Of a stretch of 64,000 nucleotides of DNA, positions 26,381 to 35,473 are shown one piece after another. Numbering within the stretch: the first letter of the stretch is position 1; each line of letters begins with the position of its first letter. The position numbers and the translations under genes were made by a program. Source of the DNA: Pseudoalteromonas piratica (GTDB lineage Bacteria; Pseudomonadota; Gammaproteobacteria; Enterobacterales; Alteromonadaceae); NCBI RefSeq assembly GCF_000788395.1, contig NZ_CP009889.1, forward strand, positions 1,488,001 through 1,552,000, written 5' to 3'. The notes beneath the pieces were generated by a model. That model was not told the DNA's origin and did no database searches. It saw nothing but the letters and a program-made list of their open reading frames with translations.

Positions 26381-26410
26381 AAAAAAGGCTCAAATAATTG
26401 AGCCTTTTTT
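26381..26410. terminator. Bidirectional rho-independent terminator
   Basis: A 13-bp perfect stem, AAAAAAGGCTCAA (26381-26393) with TTGAGCCTTTTTT (26398-26410), and a 4-nt loop. It serves the reverse-strand gene ending at 26429. Confidence 0.92.
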
Positions 26411-26428
26411 ACACTAACTTGAACTGAG

Positions 26429-27397
26429 TTAGAAAAAGTATTTATCAATTTCCGTTTGTGTCATTAAATGAATATCATCCGCAGGCGCCGCATTTATTGT
26501 GAAAAAATAAAACTCTGGGCCAAGTTCTTTGCCTAAGATTTCCCTAAAATACGTTAACTGCGCACCGTGAGCAGGGTCTTTTTGGCTTAGCTCTCCCGCG
26601 TCTTTATCCCCTTTACAACACCACGCATGCACACCCAATTTACCGCCAGCTTGATACTCTTTTGTGATGCCAGCTGCATATAAATCAACCCCGCCAGAAT
26701 ACGCTTCGCCATCTGCATTCATCACAGTCGTGTACTGACCTTGGCGTATTAGTCTGCCTGTGTGCATATTAATAGCATCGTTTACTGAACCAGCAACACT
26801 TTTAAACACAATGCGATTTACGCTTGGGTGGTCCAGCGATAAGTCTTGAAATTGAACATACGTTTTAGTGCCAAGTATGCCAGATAACACCGCTGAATTA
26901 TTTGTCACAACTAGCTGGCTGCTTCCCCCTGAGATCAAGCTTTCATTAAACATCAAAGTAAGGTCATACTGCCCAAACGTTGTTTGATCTACAATACGTC
27001 CTGTAATTGTAAAGCCAGCATCTTGCTCAATTACTTGCAAATCCTCGCCAATCAGCGCATTTTCATTATCACTGTTCCTAACAACAGCCAAACTGCTTGT
27101 TGGTTTCTCTTCATCAAAGTCAAAACCAAGCTCAATAACGCCCTCTTCGTAACGGATATAAAGCGCACCCTCATCCATATCGATATCAAGTAACTCAATT
27201 GTTGAATTCTTACCATCTATTTGCACATTATTCTCTGTTACTTTCGTTTTATAGTCAGCAACGTACGCTGCAATATCTGCAGGTTTAATAGTATGTACTT
27301 CGGCCGTCGTAGTTGTGCTCGAATCTGAAGATGATGAACCACCACAACCTGCCAATAAAATAGCTGCTGCAATCATCGATGGGAAAAATAGCTTCAT
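26429..27397 (-). CDS. Lipoprotein with a possible ClpP/crotonase-like domain
   Basis: A 322-residue lipoprotein (lipobox LAGC, then GGSSSS). The ATG at 27397 is chosen over a longer frame because GGA is eight bases upstream and the lipoprotein signal then starts the protein. The C-terminal half (VNRIVFKSVAGSVNDAINM, then AYSGGVDLYAAGIT, then GGKLGVHAW) resembles the periplasmic ClpP/crotonase-like proteins of COG3904, with a possible catalytic Ser in AYSGG. An unusual CC pair follows in HAWCCKGDKDAG. The assignment is tentative; no partner gene is adjacent. Confidence 0.6.
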   Translation of the reverse strand: MKLFFPSMIAAAILLAGCGGSSSSDSSTTTTAEVHTIKPADIAAYVADYKTKVTENNVQIDGKNSTIELLDIDMDEGALYIRYEEGVIELGFDFDEEKPTSSLAVVRNSDNENALIGEDLQVIEQDAGFTITGRIVDQTTFGQYDLTLMFNESLISGGSSQLVVTNNSAVLSGILGTKTYVQFQDLSLDHPSVNRIVFKSVAGSVNDAINMHTGRLIRQGQYTTVMNADGEAYSGGVDLYAAGITKEYQAGGKLGVHAWCCKGDKDAGELSQKDPAHGAQLTYFREILGKELGPEFYFFTINAAPADDIHLMTQTEIDKYFF

Positions 27398-27557
27398 AAT
27401 GCGTTCCGTTATGCTTAATAAAATCGCCGGCAAGATTATCACCGAAGCGTGTAAGATAACGTTTTGCTTTGTGAGCAACTGTAGTATGACGCTACATTTT
27501 AAGACAGCTTTTAACAAAGAAGTACTTGCTTCTTAAACGTTTAATGAAAGAGGGGAG

Positions 27558-27582
27558 GCCTTGTTTAGCGTATCAACAAGGC
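27558..27582 (-). terminator. Weak hairpin downstream of the alpha/beta hydrolase gene
   Basis: GCCTTGTT (27558-27565) and AACAAGGC (27575-27582) form an 8-bp stem. The following T content is poor, so it may be a weak or Rho-assisted terminator. Confidence 0.4.
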
Positions 27583-27596
27583 ACGATAATAAATAC

Positions 27597-28628
27597 TTAT
27601 AACTGATTTAAGCCTTGTCGATTAATAAATGAAAACACGTGGCCAAGCACCTGTTGTTGCAGTGCTTTACGGTCAACACCTTCACGGTCTTTACATAACA
27701 ATATTCCTTGCGCTTTAAAGTTATGTTCACACTCATTAATATAAATAAAATGCCCAGCGCCCTGTTCTATGCCAATTAGATCTGCATTTCTAATATGCTC
27801 AGCATAATATTGTGCATGTTGTTTAAACGGCAGAAAGTCATTTTCAACTGAGCCAATCACTAAGGTGGGTACTGTCACGTCCATCAAACTGGTTTCATTC
27901 ACCGCGTGACCAAGCGCTGGATCAAGTGAGATAATTGCTTTAATACGCGCATCCACCATACTCGCTTGCACTTTACTGATTTTGTGAATTTTATCTTTTG
28001 TGTATGGTGTTGTTTGTTGCGTGTTATAAGCACAACTTTTATCGTTTTTCGCAGTATCTAACGCACAATAACGTTCTGATTTTCCGGCTTCTAGCTTCGC
28101 ACCCGCAAGCGCTAATGCCGTGAAGCCACCAGCGGAGTGACCAAGCATTAATACATTACTGTTATCGATATCTAGATTAAGTAAGCCTTCGTTAGTTAAT
28201 TGCTCAATAACAAAGCTAACCTCTTGCGGGCGCTGCCAAAAACGCGCAAGCACACTTGGATCTATGGTGTCTTTACCATATACCCACGATTCACCATAGT
28301 GAGCAACGCCCACAACAAGCCACCCCTGCGATGCGAGTGCATAACCTAACCAGTTCATTTCAATGGGTGAGCCAAATGCTCCATGCGAAATTAACGCAAG
28401 TTTACGTTTATTTTGCGATGCTGCTAAACAAATTGTCTTACCACATTGCAGCTCACCAGCCAAATACCAGAACTTAGTCTTCACGGGCTGATTAGTGGTG
28501 CTATTAAAAAAATCTACGTCAGTTGAGTGTAAGTTACCTGACTTTGTTATTTCTTTGGCTGAAACACTGTCAACAGACATTGCGGCAACTACAATACACA
28601 CAAGTAATAAAAGTTGAGTTAACTTCAT
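27597..28628 (-). CDS. Secreted alpha/beta hydrolase (dienelactone hydrolase-like)
   Basis: A 343-residue protein with a signal peptide (cleavage near SVSAKE). It has the oxyanion segment ISHGAFGSP, the nucleophile elbow GHSAGG, a late Asp region (LVIGSVENDFLP) and a His in GAGHFIYI, so the catalytic triad appears complete. It resembles predicted dienelactone hydrolases and PAF-acetylhydrolase-like proteins. The substrate is unknown. It is directly downstream of, and on the same strand as, the AraC/GyrI regulator gene at 28710. Confidence 0.85.
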   Translation of the reverse strand: MKLTQLLLLVCIVVAAMSVDSVSAKEITKSGNLHSTDVDFFNSTTNQPVKTKFWYLAGELQCGKTICLAASQNKRKLALISHGAFGSPIEMNWLGYALASQGWLVVGVAHYGESWVYGKDTIDPSVLARFWQRPQEVSFVIEQLTNEGLLNLDIDNSNVLMLGHSAGGFTALALAGAKLEAGKSERYCALDTAKNDKSCAYNTQQTTPYTKDKIHKISKVQASMVDARIKAIISLDPALGHAVNETSLMDVTVPTLVIGSVENDFLPFKQHAQYYAEHIRNADLIGIEQGAGHFIYINECEHNFKAQGILLCKDREGVDRKALQQQVLGHVFSFINRQGLNQL

Positions 28629-28709
28629 AAAATGCTAGTCCTTTTCTTTAGTTAGCTTCACTTTAACCAAAAACGAGTAAGCAAACTGTGCAGAAAGTGC
28701 GATTATGAA

Positions 28710-29582
28710 TTAGTCATCACTTTCTACTGCGAAATACAGTTCGGTAATTAATTCTTGCGGCGGCGTATCTGCCGGGTTATTTAAGTAATACTGAACAATA
28801 TGCTGATCTTTCAATCGTATTTGGTTTGGCAACACCCAATGCGCATACACCTGAGAAATGGTTTGCCACATTGTGCTGTGAGGTCCTTTATGGGTAAAGC
28901 ATGCGTAACGCCCCACATGCAGCGTATAACTATCTAATTGTTGTGCTTGCGTTAATCCTTTTACAAATCCTGCAAAAAATTGGCTTTGTGTTTGCTCGCC
29001 AACCCAAGGGTTATCAATTGCCACACCGATAGGTTGAAGCTCTCTAAAATCAAGGGGTTCTGCAAGCTCGGCTAAACGCTGATACAACTGCCCTGCCACA
29101 TTTGAAAATGATTGTTCGGTAAAACCTGTGCCATAGAGCCCCCAAATATTTGTATCGGATAGGTCTCGCCAAGTTGGCTCAAGCGCTGTGTTCTTCGCTA
29201 ACTTTTTAGGCGGTAAATTACCCGCTCTTACATTAAGTGGTGATTTACCGTTTAAGATATCAGAGGGTGTGCAGCCAAAGTTAGTTTTAAATGCGCGGGT
29301 AAATGACGAGGGCGAGTCATAACCTACACTTAGTGCCACATCTAAGATATTATTGCCGCCGTTTTGTAATAAAAACATCGCTTTTTCGAGTTTCTGCCGC
29401 TTGATAAAGTCACCAAGTTGGAATCCTGTTGCAGCAAAAAACAGACGGTTAAAATGATACTTTGAAAATCCTGCGTAATCGGCCAGTCCTTCAATGTTTA
29501 TTGCTTCTTCACTGTGATCATAAATATATTGTGCCACCTGGCTTATTATTGTGGCATTAAACTGTGAAGTGCTGTTTGTCAT
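28710..29582 (-). CDS. AraC-family regulator with GyrI-like effector domain
   Basis: A 290-residue protein. Two helix-turn-helix units of the AraC/XylS type cover about residues 10-108 (GFSKYHFNRLF and VGYDSPSSFTRAFK). A C-terminal GyrI-like small-molecule binding domain covers about 130-288. This N-terminal DNA-binding layout matches the Rob/SoxS-GyrI type of multidrug-responsive regulators. It lies upstream of the alpha/beta hydrolase gene with an 81-bp gap and may be co-transcribed with it. Confidence 0.88.
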   Translation of the reverse strand: MTNSTSQFNATIISQVAQYIYDHSEEAINIEGLADYAGFSKYHFNRLFFAATGFQLGDFIKRQKLEKAMFLLQNGGNNILDVALSVGYDSPSSFTRAFKTNFGCTPSDILNGKSPLNVRAGNLPPKKLAKNTALEPTWRDLSDTNIWGLYGTGFTEQSFSNVAGQLYQRLAELAEPLDFRELQPIGVAIDNPWVGEQTQSQFFAGFVKGLTQAQQLDSYTLHVGRYACFTHKGPHSTMWQTISQVYAHWVLPNQIRLKDQHIVQYYLNNPADTPPQELITELYFAVESDD

Positions 29583-29666
29583 TGTTTTATTGGACGATTT
29601 TTATAATTATCTTACTAAAGTAGCTAATTAATCTTGAGGCGTCTACTGAATTATTAAGGCCAAAAA

Positions 29667-29698
29667 AAAGCCTTATTGATGCGCATCAATAAGGCTTT
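29667..29698 (-). terminator. Rho-independent terminator after the S9 peptidase gene
   Basis: A 32-base perfect palindrome centred at 29682/29683; on the reverse strand it is followed by a run of T. The core is CCTTATTGATGC with its exact complement. Confidence 0.9.
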
Positions 29699-29746
29699 AA
29701 ACTTTTAAATTAGAGTCTTACTCAAAGGGGAGTAAGAAAAATCTCA

Positions 29747-31648
29747 TTAAAGCGTATCTTCTAACCACTTAAAGAACTCACGCTGCCATACAATGCCATT
29801 TTGCGGCGTAAGTACCCAGTGATTTTCTTCTGGGAACAGCATAAAGCGGCTTTTCAAACCACGTAATTTAGCTGCTTGGAACGCCGCAATACCTTGCTCA
29901 AGCGGTACGCGGTAGTCTTTAGCACCATGAATAACAAACATGGGTGCATCCCATTTTTCAATGTGGTTAATTGGGTTGAACTGACCATACGCTTTTTTCG
30001 CTGCTGCATTATCTTCCCAATATGCGCCACCTAGTTCGTTATTTACGAAAAACAACTCTTCGGTCGTGCCATACATACTGCGTAAATCGAAAATACCACA
30101 GTGCGCAATAAAGGTTTTAAAGCGGCCTTCGTGATTGCCCGCTAAATAAAACGCTGAGTAACCGCCGTAACTTGCGCCCACGGCACCAATGCGCGTGTTA
30201 TCCACGTATGACTCTTTCGCAACATCATCAATCGCTGCAAGGTAATCTTCCATTACCTGACCGCCCCAGTCATTGCTAATGTCTTTGTTCCATTGCTCAC
30301 CATGACCTGGCATACCACGACGGTTAGGCGCAACAACAATGTAACCCTGAGATGCCATTACCTGGAAGTTCCAACGGAATGAGTAGAACTGAGAAAGCGC
30401 AGACTGTGGACCACCTTGTAAATAAAGTAGCGTTGGGTACTTTTTGCTCTTGTCAAAGTTAGGTGGGTAAATCACCCAAGTTACCATGTCTTTGCCATCG
30501 GTGGTTTTTACCATGCGTTTTTCAACATTTGGTAAGTCTAGTGAAGCATATAAGGCATCATTTTCTTTGGTAAGCGCAGTAAGTTTTTTGCTACCAAGAT
30601 CAAAGCGATAAATTTCACGCGCGGCATTCATGCTGTTACGCGTTACCACAAGCTTATCTTTTAGTACTGCAACAATACCATTTACATCAAACTGACCATC
30701 GGTAAGTTGTTTAATTTTAGGCTTGGCTTTGGTTTTAGTGTTAACCGACACTTGGAATAACTGCACCGTGCCTTTTGTTGGCGCCACAAAGTAAATTGTT
30801 TTACCGTCTGGGCTCCATTTGAAGCTGTTTACAGTACCATCCCAATGCGCAGTTAAGTTGTAGTCACGGTTTTTAACACGAACAATAATATCTTGTTTAT
30901 CTGCTTCGTTGCCCGCTTCATCCATTTGTAACCATGCTAAATGGCCTTTTGGTGAAAACGCAGGGTACTTATCATAGCCAAGATTTTTCTCGGTAAGATT
31001 AGTCGTTTTCTTGCTTGCTAGGTTGTAGCGATAAATATCGGTATTAGTGCTTTGAACATAGTCAGTACCCGTTAGCTTTTTGCTCACGTAGTAAATGTTT
31101 TCACCTTTTGGGCCCCAAGTATAATCAGACGTACCACCAAACGGTGCGGTCGGGCTTTCAAACGGCATGCCCTGCATAATGTCGACTTTTTCTTCTGTTT
31201 TTAAGTCTTGATAGAATACGTGCTTAAAGCTACCGTCTTTCCACGTATCCCAATGGCGATAGTTCAAGTCATCAAAAACATACGCATTGGCTTTGCCAAG
31301 TTCTTTATGGCGATCCGTTGCTAAAATATCTTCTAACTTAACTTTTTCGTGAAACAACTTTTTGCTGCCATCAGGTGAGATACTTTTATCAATCACCACG
31401 CCTTGATAGGCTTCAAGTAATTGAGATTCGCCACCTTTCAGTGAAACTTGATACACTTTGCTGCTGAAATCGTTCTTCTCAACACTTGGTGTGGTTACTT
31501 TATAAATAAGGTGTGTTTTTTCTTTATTTAAACCTAATGCGCTTACACGCTTTAATTGCCAAAGTTTCTCAGGTGTCATAACCTCATTGGCGTAGGCACC
31601 GGCGCTGAGCGCTAATCCCAAGCTTACAGATACAATTGTTCGCAACAT
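29747..31648 (-). CDS. S9 family prolyl oligopeptidase/acyl-aminoacyl peptidase, exported
   Basis: A 633-residue serine peptidase with a signal peptide (cleavage near AYANEV). The N-terminal part (about 25-370) is a beta-propeller with WD40-like PD40 segments (WSPDGKTIYFVAP). The C-terminal alpha/beta hydrolase domain has GASYGGYS (Ser493), a late Asp (HGAKDYRVP) and His (EENHWV). Such enzymes release dipeptides or acylated residues from oligopeptides in the periplasm. It stands alone and ends at a strong terminator. Confidence 0.92.
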   Translation of the reverse strand: MLRTIVSVSLGLALSAGAYANEVMTPEKLWQLKRVSALGLNKEKTHLIYKVTTPSVEKNDFSSKVYQVSLKGGESQLLEAYQGVVIDKSISPDGSKKLFHEKVKLEDILATDRHKELGKANAYVFDDLNYRHWDTWKDGSFKHVFYQDLKTEEKVDIMQGMPFESPTAPFGGTSDYTWGPKGENIYYVSKKLTGTDYVQSTNTDIYRYNLASKKTTNLTEKNLGYDKYPAFSPKGHLAWLQMDEAGNEADKQDIIVRVKNRDYNLTAHWDGTVNSFKWSPDGKTIYFVAPTKGTVQLFQVSVNTKTKAKPKIKQLTDGQFDVNGIVAVLKDKLVVTRNSMNAAREIYRFDLGSKKLTALTKENDALYASLDLPNVEKRMVKTTDGKDMVTWVIYPPNFDKSKKYPTLLYLQGGPQSALSQFYSFRWNFQVMASQGYIVVAPNRRGMPGHGEQWNKDISNDWGGQVMEDYLAAIDDVAKESYVDNTRIGAVGASYGGYSAFYLAGNHEGRFKTFIAHCGIFDLRSMYGTTEELFFVNNELGGAYWEDNAAAKKAYGQFNPINHIEKWDAPMFVIHGAKDYRVPLEQGIAAFQAAKLRGLKSRFMLFPEENHWVLTPQNGIVWQREFFKWLEDTL

Positions 31649-31733
31649 CGCGAAACTCCTTTAAAGAATAGACCTGCTAAGACTACAGAATTATCCCCGT
31701 ATTTGAAAAGTGCTATGCGATTAAAAAAACAAA

Positions 31734-31754
31734 AAGCGGGTATAAAACCCGCTT
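31734..31754 (-). terminator. Rho-independent terminator downstream of arfA
   Basis: AAGCGGGT and ACCCGCTT pair around a 5-nt loop, followed on the reverse strand by a T-rich tract. It would stop any transcript that reads through the hairpin at the arfA stop codon. Confidence 0.85.
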
Positions 31755-31819
31755 AAACGTATGTATTTAAAAGTGTATGGCTAATTTTCAGCCTTTTAGC
31801 ACACAAAATAACATCGAAG

Positions 31820-31863
31820 AAAAAAACCTTATGTTAAAGCTTAGGCTGCCTTAAGATAAGGTT
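31820..31863 (-). terminator. Hairpin with T-run spanning the arfA stop codon
   Basis: On the reverse strand the 16-nt arm AACCTTATCTTAAGGC pairs with GCTTTAACATAAGGTT (15 of 16 positions, one G-U). The 7-nt loop contains the TAA stop codon, and T residues follow. Thus the last codons of arfA form a terminator or RNase III-type hairpin. Confidence 0.85.
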
Positions 31864-32023
31864 CTCGCCCCTTGTGCTTATTGTTGCGTTGGTAACTGCC
31901 TTTGCCTTTTTTCGCTTTTTCTACTTTGCTTTTAAACAATGTACTGGTAACTAATGCTTTAATAGCATTGTCTTTAATCTCACCACGACCATGGTCATGC
32001 TGCAACTTTTTAACTTTGCTCAT
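31841..32023 (-). CDS. arfA: Alternative ribosome-rescue factor A
   Basis: A 60-residue protein with the ArfA signature GEIKDNAIKALVTSTLFKSK followed by KKGKGSYQRNNKHKGRE. ArfA binds ribosomes stalled on mRNA lacking a stop codon and recruits RF2. The ATG at 32023 is chosen over a longer frame because GAGGAAA lies upstream and the family length fits. A hairpin covers its stop codon. In Escherichia coli, arfA mRNA is made non-stop by a similar hairpin, so ArfA is made only when tmRNA rescue fails; the same control is likely here. Confidence 0.9.
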   Translation of the reverse strand: MSKVKKLQHDHGRGEIKDNAIKALVTSTLFKSKVEKAKKGKGSYQRNNKHKGREPYLKAA

Positions 32024-32248
32024 CACTTTCCTCTTGATTAAAAATGAGTCAATTAATTCGCCGCAATAGTATCTGAACATTTTAAATACACAAGCATTTC
32101 ATTCTCTTTTTTTAAGTTTTTTAACCATGTATTATCGTCCGTTAAAAAGTGTATTTACTAGGCTACAAATGGCCAACATTTACTTACAACTTTCGCAATA
32201 ATCATCCGCAATAATTACACCTATAAATACTTTCTCAATAGGTGCAAC

Positions 32249-32665
32249 ATGACGTTTTTAACCAAAGCCACAACCCTAACAGCAGCATTACTTTTAACTG
32301 CATGTGCTCATCATAATAATGTTCGACCAAGCAGTGACGGTAATCACTACATCGATTTATATGGCGAAACAAAATCTGACGTATCGGAAAAGGCTTTCGA
32401 TCAAGCAAAATCGTATTGCAAAGAGTCGAAATCAACACCGTATGTTGTTTCTGAAAACGTTGATTATATTGGCAATATGGATGAAGAAGATTACTTAACA
32501 AAACGTAATATCGCGAAGGCGGTAGAAGCCGCAGGTACCGCTATGTGGATTTTTGGTCGCAGCCATGTGGACGATGCGGGTGCCGCTTTGAGTATTGGTG
32601 GGGATATTGCTGGCGACTCGCTTGGTCACCCTTATCAACTCCATTTAGTATTTAACTGTGGTTAA
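32249..32665 (+). CDS. Small lipoprotein of unknown function
   Basis: A 138-residue lipoprotein (lipobox LTAC). The mature part has two cysteines (Cys in AKSYCKES and VFNCG at the end) and a Gly/Ala-rich hydrophobic stretch (AALSIGGDIAGDSLG). No family is recognised. It stands alone, divergent from arfA. Confidence 0.65.
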   Translation: MTFLTKATTLTAALLLTACAHHNNVRPSSDGNHYIDLYGETKSDVSEKAFDQAKSYCKESKSTPYVVSENVDYIGNMDEEDYLTKRNIAKAVEAAGTAMWIFGRSHVDDAGAALSIGGDIAGDSLGHPYQLHLVFNCG

Positions 32666-32734
32666 TTTATATCACGAGTTAACGCTATTTTTAATGCTTA
32701 AAAAAGCGTAAAACAACTCAAAATAGCAAAACGA

Positions 32735-32779
32735 GGGCTTACCAGCATTGTTCAAAACACAACAATGAAGAGTAAGCCC
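32735..32779. repeat. Composite interrupted inverted repeat
   Basis: GGGCTTAC (32735-32742) pairs with GTAAGCCC (32772-32779), and inside it ATTGTT (32747-32752) pairs with AACAAT (32761-32766). An internal bulge separates the two stems. There is no T-run, so it is not a standard terminator. Confidence 0.5.
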
Positions 32780-32824
32780 AAAGCCTATGAGTGAGATAAC
32801 CACCGCACAAAAAACGAGTGAATA

Positions 32825-33184
32825 TTACCCATCACACTTATTAAATTCTTCATTCGCTTTTTCATAAACGGTGCAGAAGTCATCACTACCATTACTCGCT
32901 TTTATTTGTTGCCCATCAAATAATGCATTTATAACTTTAGATTTTGTGACTGTAAGGCGTTTATTTCTACATGATTTTACTGCCATATCACCGCATTCAG
33001 CAGCACTTGCAGCTTCTTTGAACTTAGAACAATTCTGTTTACCCTTACATTTTTTATAACTGATCGCTTCTTTACCCGGACACGCTGTGCGTGTGTATTT
33101 AATTTCACAGGTACCGGCTTGTGCAACACCACTAAATGCAAAGTAAGGTAAAGTGGTCATTAAGCATAAAATAAATACTCTCAT
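32825..33184 (-). CDS. Small secreted cysteine-rich protein
   Basis: A 119-residue protein with a Sec signal peptide (cleavage near VAQAGT). The mature part is basic and has eight cysteines, suggesting four disulfide bonds in the periplasm or outside. No family is recognised. Its start lies 10 bases below the chemoreceptor stop codon on the same strand, so it may be co-transcribed with that gene. Confidence 0.65.
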   Translation of the reverse strand: MRVFILCLMTTLPYFAFSGVAQAGTCEIKYTRTACPGKEAISYKKCKGKQNCSKFKEAASAAECGDMAVKSCRNKRLTVTKSKVINALFDGQQIKASNGSDDFCTVYEKANEEFNKCDG

Positions 33185-33194
33185 TAATGTGCTC

Positions 33195-35198
33195 CTACGT
33201 TTTAAATTTACTCATTAGTTCTCGTTGAGTTTCTGCCATTGAGGCTAACTGTTGGCTAGCTTGATTATTTTCCTCAGCATGGGCCGCAGATAGCTCCGTG
33301 TTTTCTTGCATCTCCATCATATTTTCATGTTGACTCAACGCAGCGATACTCTGCTGCTCGGCAGCCGTTGCTATTTGTTGACTCATATCTTTAATTTTAG
33401 TGATGCCTGTAAGAATTGAGTTCAGCATTACATCAACACTTTGAATGCCATCAACGCATTGCTGTGTTTCACTTTGAGACTTAGACATTGTCTCCACAGC
33501 TTGCTTCGCACCTTGTTGTAAATTCTCGATTGCTTGTTGAATTTCTTGCGTCGCATCGTGGGCTTTTTGCGCTAACGTTCTTACTTCATCAGCTACCACG
33601 GCAAATCCACGACCTTGCTCACCTGCCCGAGCAGCCTCAATCGCTGCATTTAATGCCAATAGGTTTGTTTGCTCTGCTACACCACGAATAATATCGAGCA
33701 CCGAGCTGATATTGTTGGTGTCTGCGTTCAGTGACTCAATGGCAGTGGCTGACTGAGTGATTGCATCATTAAGTAAATTAATATTGGCAATATTGGTATT
33801 GAGTACAACCTGCCCTTGCTCAGCATCTTGATTCGCTTGGTCTACTTGCTCTAACGTGCTGTGAATACTATTGGAAACCGATTGAACGGTGTCTTTCATC
33901 TCTGAAATAGAATCAGCCATAATTTGCATCTTTTTGTGTTGAGACGACGCACTTTCATAGCTTTGTTGCGCGATGGTATTGGTTTCCTCGGCTGTGGTAG
34001 CCAACCTATTCGAGTTATTAGATATTTCTTTTAACGTACTGCGTAATGTATTAACCAAGCTCTGCATATTATCAGCGAGTTCACCGAGCTCATCGTCACG
34101 CATTTTTGTAAATTGCACTGTCATATCGCCCGTAGCCGCTTGCTTAATCTGCTCCACGGCTTGAGATAAAGGTTTTTTGATCGATAGTGTTACAAAGTAG
34201 GCAACGATACCTGATAGCGTTAAAGTGAAGAGTGTCAAAATACTGGTAATGATTTGATTTTGTTTTACTAACTCAAGCGCAGTATTTTTAATATCAACAC
34301 TATCCGCTTTAATATTCTCATTAAGTTGATGCAACGTTTCTCTCGCATTATCACCCAGTCGCTTCGCTTGTTTTAATTGCTCTGATACTTCTTTTTGTCG
34401 TTTTAAACTGTCAATTCTCGCTTTAATTGCACTTTCATTACCTACTAAGGCTTTTAAAAATCGTCCCAAGTTATCTTTCATCAAAATAACTGATTCATCA
34501 TTACGTAAACTTGGTGCCTTTGAAAACGTGGCAAATAACTCTGTTATACGGTTGTTTGAGTCTTTAAGTGTTGATTCAATACTTAATATTTCAAATACAA
34601 TGTTTGATGCAAGTGCACTGTTTGCCTCATCAACACTGGTTTCAACTTCAGTAACAAATTCACTAATCGCGTTATTAATGGCATCGTCATCGCTAAGTCC
34701 CTCCAGATCATAAGCAAGGCTTAGGCTTTCATCCCCCATATCACCAAACTCTCGGGCTCGCTCTTTAGTCACTTCGAGCAATTTAAGCATACTAAAGTAA
34801 TCGTTAATGACTTCATCGGAAGCGCTTAAAAAGTCTTCGTTGTGTGATTTTGTCTGGGTAAATAATTCGGCGAGCTTTCTGTGATCTTTTATAACGGCTT
34901 CTAACCCGTTAACGGCTTGTGTATTCCCTAAATTGGCTTTTTCAATGATAGAACGTAAAGCCGTAGCTTGTTTAAGATTCTCTGTCGAAGCCAGTTCAAC
35001 TAGCGCGAGTTCAGCGACTAGAATGTTCTCAGACAAATCAGCACCTGCGATTAACGCTGGTACACTTTTTTCGCTAACTTGCTCAACACCGGTACCTATT
35101 GTTCGAATACCGAGTAATGCAACAAGGTAAATAATAAATGAAAGCGCAAGTAAAATTGCAAAACCGCCAAATATTCTTACAGATACAGTGAGTTTCAT
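33195..35198 (-). CDS. Methyl-accepting chemotaxis protein
   Basis: A 667-residue chemoreceptor. An N-terminal membrane helix (about 9-32) is followed by a periplasmic helical domain to about 310, a second membrane helix (about 315-335), HAMP (about 335-390) and the signalling domain. The hairpin tip [26 protein letters not shown] is split here as [15 protein letters not shown] and [14 protein letters not shown] and is fully conserved. The ATG at 35198 ([10 protein letters not shown]) is preferred to a TTG at 35222; neither has a strong ribosome-binding site. The ligand is unknown. The next gene upstream encodes a periplasmic binding protein. Confidence 0.88.
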   Translation of the reverse strand: MKLTVSVRIFGGFAILLALSFIIYLVALLGIRTIGTGVEQVSEKSVPALIAGADLSENILVAELALVELASTENLKQATALRSIIEKANLGNTQAVNGLEAVIKDHRKLAELFTQTKSHNEDFLSASDEVINDYFSMLKLLEVTKERAREFGDMGDESLSLAYDLEGLSDDDAINNAISEFVTEVETSVDEANSALASNIVFEILSIESTLKDSNNRITELFATFSKAPSLRNDESVILMKDNLGRFLKALVGNESAIKARIDSLKRQKEVSEQLKQAKRLGDNARETLHQLNENIKADSVDIKNTALELVKQNQIITSILTLFTLTLSGIVAYFVTLSIKKPLSQAVEQIKQAATGDMTVQFTKMRDDELGELADNMQSLVNTLRSTLKEISNNSNRLATTAEETNTIAQQSYESASSQHKKMQIMADSISEMKDTVQSVSNSIHSTLEQVDQANQDAEQGQVVLNTNIANINLLNDAITQSATAIESLNADTNNISSVLDIIRGVAEQTNLLALNAAIEAARAGEQGRGFAVVADEVRTLAQKAHDATQEIQQAIENLQQGAKQAVETMSKSQSETQQCVDGIQSVDVMLNSILTGITKIKDMSQQIATAAEQQSIAALSQHENMMEMQENTELSAAHAEENNQASQQLASMAETQRELMSKFKT

Positions 35199-35473
35199 AG
35201 AGCCGCTACTAACTTTAACCAATGTAATAGGTATAGCAGCTGGTTATCGTTTTTTCTAAAAAAGCGTACTTAATTCATTTTTATTTTGAAATACTTACTC
35301 ATCATTTCTTCGACCGCACATTGTTTTTATCGGCTTATAGCAACAACAATATACTAGCGATAGATATTCCAAGCGGTAAAACCTTATTTGAACTGCCCAC
35401 AGGCAACGGCCCTGATGGTATTGCTTATTCTCCAATAGTGTTGGAGTAAAACAAGTAATAATCAGATCAGATG

